Source: Holophagales bacterium
GTDB taxonomy: Bacteria > Acidobacteriota > Thermoanaerobaculia > Multivoradales > Multivoraceae
DNA length: 64,000 bases
Assembly (NCBI GenBank): GCA_009845425.1
Contig: VXZQ01000001.1
Location: forward strand, 506,363-570,362
Direction of reading: 5' to 3'
Of the stretch, positions 55,501-61,575 are shown piece after piece. Under the pieces are notes generated by a model. That model saw only the letters and a program-made list of their open reading frames with translations, was not told the DNA's origin and searched no databases. The translations under genes and the position numbers were made by a program. The stretch's first letter is position 1, and each line of letters opens with the position of its first letter.

Positions 55501-57900
55501 GCGCTCCGTCAGCTCGGTCACGATCCAGTCGATGACCGCCGCGTCGTTCACGACCAGGTCGCCAGGCACCAGGCCCGTGGGGACGTCCGTCGTGCGCAGA
55601 ACCTCGGCGCCTTCCCCTGGCTCCTGAGTGACGGCTGCCGTCTGTCCCTCGCCGAAAGCGATCGTGCCGCCTCTGGCCAGCCGCGGCGACTCCGAGTCCA
55701 AGGTGATCGTCTCACGGCCGACCGTGCCCGTGTCGACGCTCCTGACCCGGAACGCCGCCCGCACCTCGAACCGCTGCTGGTCGGCGATCTGGATGCGGTC
55801 GCCCGGGCGCAGGTGCATGCCCTCAAGCGCCATCCGGAACTCCACCGTCTCCGACTCGCGCTCCTGCTCGTTCAGGACCATCAGGCCCGTGCGGTGCGCC
55901 TGGCCGCGCGACGTGCAGCCCACGGCCGCCACGTCTTTCTGCCGGTAGCCGTACTTCGCCACCAAGTCGTCGCTCACCACCAGCTCGATGCCGGACCGGT
56001 ACTCGTCCTCGGGGTCCTGCCACGTCACCGCGGCTGCCGAGTACCGCTCCTGCCACCGCAGGCCCTGATACTCGAACTCCCCGTCGATCACGTTCGCGTT
56101 GCCGATCGACGCCACGACGTCGCTCTCGCCGTCGATCGACAGGGCCGCCGCACCGCCGCTCCAGGAGACGCCGGCCCGGCAGGCCGACAGCAGCCAGTCG
56201 ATCACCTTGCGCGCCTGCTCACGGCGCTGGATCGTGCCGTTGAACCGCCAGCGCGGCTCCATGTCCGCTTCGCTGTCCGGCGCCGGCACCAGCACGTCGC
56301 AGTGACGCGACAGCTCGAGGAAGAACGCCCGAGCGCCGCGCGCGGCCTCGACCATCCCTGGAATGCCCCCCAGACCCGCCCTGCGGTCCGTCAGGGCGTC
56401 GTACACGATCCACGCCGGGTTGTCGGTCCAAAGCCGCCGCATCGTGCCGTCCCAGACGCCTGAGCCGTACGTGGCCGCCGACGTCGACGTCGACGTCGAC
56501 GGGTCGTAGATCGCCGTCGGCGGCACCTGCACGATCCGGCCCTCGACCTCGTACTCCCGACGACTGACGTTCACGGTGTCCGCGCGGTCCGTCTCGACCA
56601 CCAGGCCGATCACCGCCGAGTGCGGATAGGTCTGCTTCACGTCGCGGAGCCCCGCGAACCGCTGCCAGTACACGTCGTCGCGCACCTTCGCCGACGTCGA
56701 GTCCGCCGTGAGGCGAGACACCCGCACCTGCCACGTCTGGGAGTCGGTCACGCTATCGGGCCGGTCCACGCGCCAAGCGACCTCCTGCACGTCGAGCGAC
56801 AGGTCGCTGATCGTTTGCGTCAGCACCGTGTTCCATGACCCGGCCCGGCCCGCCTCGATCCGGATCTCCACGTCCGTGGCGATCTCGTTGCCCTGCTCGT
56901 CGTACTCCACCAGCACCGGGAACTGCAGCGTCACACGCGCCGCGTCGTAGCTGGCCGGCACCGTGCCCACCTGCGGGGTGCCGTGGACGATCTTCTCGCG
57001 ACGGTGCGTGAGCCCCGTCGACGTCGCGTCGAAGCCGGTCAGCGCCTCCTGACCCGGCGCGCCGTGCGCCAGACCCTTGCGCTCCTGGATCGACACGCCG
57101 TCCACGTTCCGGTCGCCGTTCTCGTCCTCCACCGCGACGCCGTCGATGAAGACCGACTTGAGCCCGTCGACCAGCCCCCCAATCTCTCCCTCGCCCAGCA
57201 GGTCGACCACCCGCAGCACCGAGCGCTCCCTCGAGGCCGCGCCCGGCTGCAGGTGCGCCAGACGGTTTTCCTCGCCGCGATCGACGTTTCGACGGTCCAC
57301 GTCGGCGCCTGCCGGCCGAGCTCCGCCGAGGCCGATCTCATCCGGGTCCGCGTGCTCGCCACCGGTCGGCCGCTCCTGGGCGATGCCGCCCGAAACCACC
57401 GTCGAACCCACCCGCGTGCGGCCGTAGATCAGCGGCACCGCGCCGCCCTGGGCGATCGAGTTCACCGGACCCGAGAACAGCGACCGGCGCCTGCCCGTCT
57501 CGAGGTGATCCGTATCGGGGATCGAAGGGATCTGGCTCGCCAGAAACTCACCGGCTGCGTAGGCGCCGACAGCGTAGAGCAGCACCTTGCCCCACAGCGG
57601 AATGCTCGGGCCGTCCCCGGCGAGCACTGGCGCCACCGACACGTACGCCCGGTCCGGCAGCCGCATGTCGAGCTCGTCCTGGCCGATCAGCGCGCCGTTC
57701 ACCGTCACTCGCCACGACCTGATGCGCAGCTCCCAGTCCATGCCGCCCGCCTGGCCAGCGACCAGGCGCATGGCCTCGATCACCGACCCCGCCTCGAGTT
57801 CCAGCACGGCCTCGCCAGGCTTCGAGCGGCGCTTCGCCTCGTCGTCCAGCCGGTCGCGGACGTAGCGCGCCAGGGAGCCCTGCAGCCGGAGGGTGATCAC
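52564..57900 (-). CDS. Phage tail tip protein: lambda I-like region fused to J, with PKD and Fn3 repeats
   Basis: 1778 residues from GTG 57900 (GTGA overlap with the K-like gene). Residues 1-125 are like lambda tail-assembly protein I, ending in the hydrophobic KVLLYAVGAYAAGEFLASQIP. From about 140 the J host-specificity pattern follows: GGAVPLIYGRTRVGS, VVDLLGEGEIGGLVDGLKSVFIDG, then VARVTLQFP-type and WAAITD-type regions with the tail-hub domains to about 1000. The C-terminal third has Fn3-like and PKD-like modules in tandem (GNARVVVSWPDVANAASYQRRHKRSS; NAGSDKAVASGGSVRLDGSG), two PKD and three Fn3-like. J and I are normally separate genes. Expected to form the tail tip and bind the host. 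Confidence 0.88.
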   Translation of the reverse strand: MITLRLQGSLARYVRDRLDDEAKRRSKPGEAVLELEAGSVIEAMRLVAGQAGGMDWELRIRSWRVTVNGALIGQDELDMRLPDRAYVSVAPVLAGDGPSIPLWGKVLLYAVGAYAAGEFLASQIPSIPDTDHLETGRRRSLFSGPVNSIAQGGAVPLIYGRTRVGSTVVSGGIAQERPTGGEHADPDEIGLGGARPAGADVDRRNVDRGEENRLAHLQPGAASRERSVLRVVDLLGEGEIGGLVDGLKSVFIDGVAVEDENGDRNVDGVSIQERKGLAHGAPGQEALTGFDATSTGLTHRREKIVHGTPQVGTVPASYDAARVTLQFPVLVEYDEQGNEIATDVEIRIEAGRAGSWNTVLTQTISDLSLDVQEVAWRVDRPDSVTDSQTWQVRVSRLTADSTSAKVRDDVYWQRFAGLRDVKQTYPHSAVIGLVVETDRADTVNVSRREYEVEGRIVQVPPTAIYDPSTSTSTSAATYGSGVWDGTMRRLWTDNPAWIVYDALTDRRAGLGGIPGMVEAARGARAFFLELSRHCDVLVPAPDSEADMEPRWRFNGTIQRREQARKVIDWLLSACRAGVSWSGGAAALSIDGESDVVASIGNANVIDGEFEYQGLRWQERYSAAAVTWQDPEDEYRSGIELVVSDDLVAKYGYRQKDVAAVGCTSRGQAHRTGLMVLNEQERESETVEFRMALEGMHLRPGDRIQIADQQRFEVRAAFRVRSVDTGTVGRETITLDSESPRLARGGTIAFGEGQTAAVTQEPGEGAEVLRTTDVPTGLVPGDLVVNDAAVIDWIVTELTERDQLQALITGRRHDPNKYTSIEQRRMLSPPLVDPVAAILRPAAVTAVERTYEDGNLVRSQWEIAVRESSVADHRIDQVEYQVQRPKRRATPEEIAAGDWSVLPRGPWEPLRLTEARSIVEKNVPLGGYRFRARFRGGRRRSEWTLSAELVADGKTDAIAAPEGLTAVGRYEGYWADWTRPTAADYAYTEVWQRAGDPGPSDADVDLTEAGWVLVGESAGRGFLQTGVEGTDPLRVAIRHRDTSNLYSVAREVGVTPLEIDAAAGEDGHGYEYIHQATADGTAPTLPSAANGWPFDQPTTPFTDGLNLTPELPVGHRWRRPWPGTPAAGDSPYETGTTNFKEGIGPWEYEGIVGRLGYDPPAPYNLSASIAHRSSGSRFSDLTLEGTVPPGVDGVEFTVDWTRRDGGGVIREWDSPFVSTIAVASPPSRVAIPFSRTVSFVLGGGGLTDDYISGAVVTVRTYREIDGQRYLSGARIASAGADAPGTPTTPPSSSKLAAPTLTAAPGNARVVVSWPDVANAASYQRRHKRSSAANYGAWAAASSPQNFGGLTNGNSYDFQVRAVPAADSSYQTSEPATVTATPTAATTVTANAGSDKAVASGGSVRLDGSGTVQNGQGSTTYAWARVSGTGGSLSSSSAARPTFSAPTLAVGAAQRVITWRLTVTNNGVSDSDTVRVTVSAPTLAAPVLTGTAGNARATLTWTAVTGATGYQRRHKRSSSSNWGSWASASSGRSQNYGGLVNGVSYDFQVRAVTATQNGPSSNTLTLTPAAADPDPTTVTANAGSNKSVASGGSVGLDGSATVQNGVGTTTYSWARVSGTGGSLSSSTSASPTFNAPTLAAGDANRTIVWRLTVTNNGVSDTDTVTVTVRAPTLEPPGTPASLSGSLTQASVGADARGTARWTAPATGGAPTGYRLEHYIGVWTVQGTGYGDLGNVLSSQVRFSTGASVDLVGNNQAHRVQAFNAAGRSGWRQIDFQVSRS
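52880..54020. repeat. Tandem PKD/Fn3-encoding DNA repeats in the tail-tip gene
   Basis: Two copies of a PKD-type unit (about 52890-53190 and 53456-53752) alternate with Fn3 units. They are similar at DNA level, for example GCCGCCGCTGGCCACGGACT against GCCGCCGCTCGCCACCGCCT. Confidence 0.7.
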
Positions 57901-58679
57901 GACACGATCTCCGGCGGCCGAACGACCTCCGCCACGTACCGCGTCAGGCGGCCCAGCGGCGTGCGCCTGGACAGGCACGTCGGGTCGTAGGGCTTCGGCG
58001 ACGGGTGGTGCAGCAGCAGGCCGCCCTCGAGCAGCACGCCGGCGTGATTGGCGACCTCCGAGCCCGCCATCCGGAACAGCACGGCGTCCCCGGGCTGCGC
58101 CTCGGCCGGGTCAATCTCTGCCCAGTCCAGGCGCCGCCGCCACGACGTGTACAGGTCGAGCTCCGCGTCGCTTTCGTCCCAGCGCCAGTCGTACGCCACC
58201 GCCGGCAGCTCGAGGCCGCGCTCCCGCCGGTACCAGTCCCGGAGCAGGGTGTAGCAGTCGGTGACGCCGTGGCGGTACGGCCGGCCGAGGTACGGCCGGC
58301 CGGTATCTGGCCAGAAGAACGGTTCGCCGACGATCAGGTTGCTCACGCTGCCGTACGGGTCCGCCCACCGGCCCCGACAAGGGCCGTCCGCGAACCACTT
58401 GCTCACCGGCACGATGCCGTACAGCACGCCCGCCGCGATCTGAGACTCCATGTCGGTCCGCGACGGGAACTCTGCGCCGTTCGGGTGCGAATGCACGATC
58501 GCGGCCACGTCCCAGAGGTACAGATCAGCCGGCAACTCGAAGCCGGCCTCTGGGTCCGCGGCAATGTTCGGGACAATTCGGTAGCGACCAAGATCGTCGA
58601 TCACGCCGACCGACTCCCGCGGCCACTCGGCCACGGCGTGCCGGCGTATGGCCGCCAGCCCTTTCCGGTGCAACTTCAT
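57897..58679 (-). CDS. Phage tail assembly protein K-like: JAB/MPN plus NlpC/P60 peptidase
   Basis: 260 residues. The N-terminal JAB/MPN metalloprotease half has E22, H63-x-H65 and D76 (HSHPNG.. SRTD), all intact. The C-terminal NlpC/P60 half has the nucleophile C142 in GVTDCYTLLRDWYRRERG and a His in NHAGVLL. This two-domain order is that of lambda gpK. ATG at 58679; a GTG three bases earlier overlaps the L-like stop. It probably cuts peptidoglycan or processes tail-tip proteins during assembly. Confidence 0.9.
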   Translation of the reverse strand: MKLHRKGLAAIRRHAVAEWPRESVGVIDDLGRYRIVPNIAADPEAGFELPADLYLWDVAAIVHSHPNGAEFPSRTDMESQIAAGVLYGIVPVSKWFADGPCRGRWADPYGSVSNLIVGEPFFWPDTGRPYLGRPYRHGVTDCYTLLRDWYRRERGLELPAVAYDWRWDESDAELDLYTSWRRRLDWAEIDPAEAQPGDAVLFRMAGSEVANHAGVLLEGGLLLHHPSPKPYDPTCLSRRTPLGRLTRYVAEVVRPPEIVS

Positions 58680-61216
58680 CACCGCCTCAGCTGACTCACG
58701 CCGGCGAAGCCGCCGAACGGCAGGTCCCCGTTCTCCCCGAACCGCAGCTCGCAGCCCGACAGCCGCCTAGAGCAGACGTCCTGGGAGGCGTTCGACACCG
58801 ACTCGTCCTGCGCGTTCCAGAACGGCCCGCCGTCGGCTCTGGTGCCGCGGTACGGGCAGCCGTCGTCCGCTGGCGGATTCACCCAGGCGCCGCCGACGCG
58901 GCGGCGGTACTCCCACTGACACACGTCGCGCAGGACCTGGCGCCGCGGGATCGTCGCCAGCTGCAGATCGAGCGGCGCCGAAAGCTGCCACGACAGCTCC
59001 TCGCGGCCGCGACTCGACAACCGGTCGACCACCCACGACTCCTGGGGCCAGTGGCGATCCGGATCGGCTTCGGGCTCGCCGTCCAGATACCGCGCCAGCG
59101 TTCGCACGCGCTCGATCGTGGCGCCCTGCCAGTCCACAGGCACCGCTGACCGGTCCAGCAGAGAAACGCGCAGCGTGGGCCGCGAGAACGCACCCTTGGC
59201 CCTGAAGTCGGCGTGCTCGAGCGTGATCGGCAGCGGCCGGTACGTCTGGCCGCCGTACATCACCGAGTCGGAGCCGTGAGGGCCCGACGTGTAGCGCTCC
59301 ACAGCGCCGCCCTGCAGCTTTACCGTGAAGAGGTCGATGATCGGACCGGCATCGAGGCGGGTCCCAAGCGCCGCGACCGGCGCCGGCGCCGTCACCGTGA
59401 TCGTTACCCGGTCGCCGGCACTGGCCACGCCGTTGTTCGTGGCCACCAGCTCGAAGACGATCGCCCGGCTCGGACCGCCGCGCTCGAGCGCCGGAGCCGT
59501 GAACGTCGGCTCCTGGGCCGTCGCGTCGTCCAGGCTGCCGCCCGTGCCGCTGATCCGCGACCACGCCCAGGTCGTCTCGCCCTGAGCGTTCTGCACCGTC
59601 GCCGAGCCGGCCAGCCGAACCGTGCCGCGGCTGCCCACCGTCTTGTCCGGGCCGGCGTTCGCCACCACCGTCGTCGGCGGAGGAGGAGCGGTGACCGTGA
59701 TCGTCACCCGGTCGCCGGCGGACGTGACGCCGTTGTTCGTGGCCCTGAGCTCGTAGACGATCGTCAGGTCGTCCGAGCCCGGCTGGAGTGTCGGTGCGTG
59801 GTACGTCGGTCTCTGCGGGTCCGTCTCGTTGAGCACGCCGCCTGACCCGCTCACACGGCGCCAGGCGTAGGTCGTCGCGCCCTCGCCGTTCGCTACCGTC
59901 GCCGAACCGTCCAGCCGGACCGTGCCGCCTGAGGCCACCGTCTTGTCCGACCCGGCGTCGGCTACGACCGTCGTCGGGGGCGGAGCCGTTGCCACAGCGG
60001 CGTCGCTGGCGCCGGAGTAGCCGGAATGCCCGCCGCCGTTGCCGGCGCGAATCCTGTAGTAGTACGTTCCCGGCGGGCGATTGCGGTCGACGTAGCTCGA
60101 GCCGTCCACGTCGGAGGCGATGGTCGCCCACGCGCCGCTCGCCCCCGTCCGCCTCTGGATGTCGTACCCGCCGCTGTCTCTCGCCACCTCAGTCCACGAG
60201 ACCGTGACGTCGTCGTAAACGACGTCCACGTCGGGCGCTGCGGGCGTGTCCGGGACAGCCTCCTCCGGCGTGAGCGTCAACGTGTTTGACGGCGGCCCCT
60301 GCTGCGCCGCCGATGTCGCCCGCACCTGGAAGTCGTAGGAGACACCATTCACCAGCGAGCCGTACGTCTGGACGCGATTGCTCCCCGCCGAGGCCCACGA
60401 ACCCCAGCTCGACGATGACGTCCGCTTGTGCCGCCGCTGGTAGCCCGTGGCGCCCGTCACAGCCGTCCAGGTCAGCCTCGCGCTGGCGTCGCCCGACGTG
60501 CCGCTCAGTGACGGCGCCGCGAGCGCCGGCGCCGTCACCGTGATGGTGACCTGGTCGCCGGCCGACGAGACGTCGTTGTTCGTGGCCACCAGCTCGAAGA
60601 CGATCGGCCGGTCCGCAGCGCCTCGCGCGAGCGCCGGAGCCGTGAACGTCGGCCGCTGAGCCGTCGCGTCGTCCAGAGAGCCGCCGCTGCCGCTCACACG
60701 GCGCCAGGCGTAGGTCGTAGCGCCCTCGGCGTTCTGCACCGTCGCCGAACCGTCCAGCCGAACCGTGCCGCCCGACGCCACCGACTTGTCGGCACCGGCG
60801 TTCGCCGTCACCGTCGTGCCGGTAACGCCGTCGTCGAGCGTGATCGTGAACGTGTGCGTGCCGGCGCCCGCGGCGATCACCAGCGCGATCACCGCGGAGC
60901 TCGAGCCATGAAGCCACAGATAGGGCGCGGAGTCGTCCCGGAACGAGCCCGGGTGGTTCGGGCCGAAAACGGTCGCGCTGTGCTCGCCCAACGCGAGCGT
61001 GATCGCCACCGCGCTTCTCTCCCAAGCCGCGGTCAGGTCCGCGTCGTCTGCTGTCTCCACTTCCCCGGTCGTGCTGGCGATCCTCAACAGCTCGAGAACC
61101 GCGGCACCGCCGCCCTGCACCAGGCCAGACGCCAAGTTGATCTGAAGCCCGTTGAACGTGATGATCCGGAGGCCGACGTCGACGGTGCCCTCAGCGGTGA
61201 ACGTCTGGGACGTCAT
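58679..61216 (-). CDS. Phage minor tail protein L-like domain with large N-terminal PKD/Fn3 array
   Basis: 845 residues from ATG 61216 (ATGA overlap with the M-like gene). The last 230 residues match lambda gpL: IIDLFTVKLQGGAVERYTSGPHGSDSVMYGGQTYRPLPITLEHADF, then four Cys suited to an iron-sulfur cluster (DVCQWEYRR, GCPYRGT, DVCSRRLSGCELRFGEN). Before that lie about 500 residues of PKD-like (three) and Fn3-like (two) domains, after a unique N-terminal domain of about 140 residues (GTVDVGLRIITFNGLQINLASGLVQGGGAAVLELL). Normal gpL is about 230 residues, so this is a fusion, perhaps adding surface adhesion domains to the tail. Confidence 0.85.
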   Translation of the reverse strand: MTSQTFTAEGTVDVGLRIITFNGLQINLASGLVQGGGAAVLELLRIASTTGEVETADDADLTAAWERSAVAITLALGEHSATVFGPNHPGSFRDDSAPYLWLHGSSSAVIALVIAAGAGTHTFTITLDDGVTGTTVTANAGADKSVASGGTVRLDGSATVQNAEGATTYAWRRVSGSGGSLDDATAQRPTFTAPALARGAADRPIVFELVATNNDVSSAGDQVTITVTAPALAAPSLSGTSGDASARLTWTAVTGATGYQRRHKRTSSSSWGSWASAGSNRVQTYGSLVNGVSYDFQVRATSAAQQGPPSNTLTLTPEEAVPDTPAAPDVDVVYDDVTVSWTEVARDSGGYDIQRRTGASGAWATIASDVDGSSYVDRNRPPGTYYYRIRAGNGGGHSGYSGASDAAVATAPPPTTVVADAGSDKTVASGGTVRLDGSATVANGEGATTYAWRRVSGSGGVLNETDPQRPTYHAPTLQPGSDDLTIVYELRATNNGVTSAGDRVTITVTAPPPPTTVVANAGPDKTVGSRGTVRLAGSATVQNAQGETTWAWSRISGTGGSLDDATAQEPTFTAPALERGGPSRAIVFELVATNNGVASAGDRVTITVTAPAPVAALGTRLDAGPIIDLFTVKLQGGAVERYTSGPHGSDSVMYGGQTYRPLPITLEHADFRAKGAFSRPTLRVSLLDRSAVPVDWQGATIERVRTLARYLDGEPEADPDRHWPQESWVVDRLSSRGREELSWQLSAPLDLQLATIPRRQVLRDVCQWEYRRRVGGAWVNPPADDGCPYRGTRADGGPFWNAQDESVSNASQDVCSRRLSGCELRFGENGDLPFGGFAGVSQLRR
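59385..60820. repeat. Tandem PKD/Fn3-encoding DNA repeats in the L-like gene
   Basis: Three PKD units (about 59385-59670, 59690-59975 and 60525-60818) and two Fn3 units between. Each PKD unit starts, on the plus strand, with the GGTGACC..GATGGTGAC type end and closes with CCGTCGCCGAACCGTCCAGC, almost identical among the three and close to those in the tail-tip gene. Confidence 0.75.
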
Positions 61217-61575
61217 GGCGTGAAGTCCTCGATCAGCTCGGCCTGCATGTCCCGCGTCGTCGCCGACACCCACACCGGTCCCGTGTACCGTGCGCAGCGC
61301 CACTGTCGGTTCTCCCCCATGTCCGGCGGCGCCGGATCGGGCGACAGGAACGGCTCGGTGCCGCCCCGCGCGTCGAAGAAGGTCTGCAGCGTCTCCGCGT
61401 CCGTGGCCGAGATGCCGCGCCAGACGCACCGGAACCGCCGGCCGATGTGGTTCAGGCCCGCGGCCGCCGTCTGCTCGTAGCCGTCGCCCAGGCGAGCCGA
61501 CAGGACCTCGAACACCGCGGCAGGCCCCGAGCCCCTCGACATGCCGACCGACGGCATACGGATCGTAACCGGCAT
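61213..61575 (-). CDS. Phage minor tail protein M-like
   Basis: 120 residues of the Phage_min_tail (lambda M) family: VFEVLSARLGDGYEQTAAAGLNHIGRRFRCVWRGISATDAETLQTFFDARGGTEPFLSPDP and WVSATTRDMQAELIEDF. Correct size and position between tape measure and L-like genes. ATG at 61575 overlaps the tape measure stop, and its own stop overlaps the L-like ATG. Confidence 0.88.
   Translation of the reverse strand: MPVTIRMPSVGMSRGSGPAAVFEVLSARLGDGYEQTAAAGLNHIGRRFRCVWRGISATDAETLQTFFDARGGTEPFLSPDPAPPDMGENRQWRCARYTGPVWVSATTRDMQAELIEDFTP

Noticed and set aside
52880-60820. The regularly spaced DNA repeats as a CRISPR-like array
   Set aside because: The units are about 290 bases, in frame, and encode PKD and Fn3 domains; there are no short identical repeats with unique spacers.
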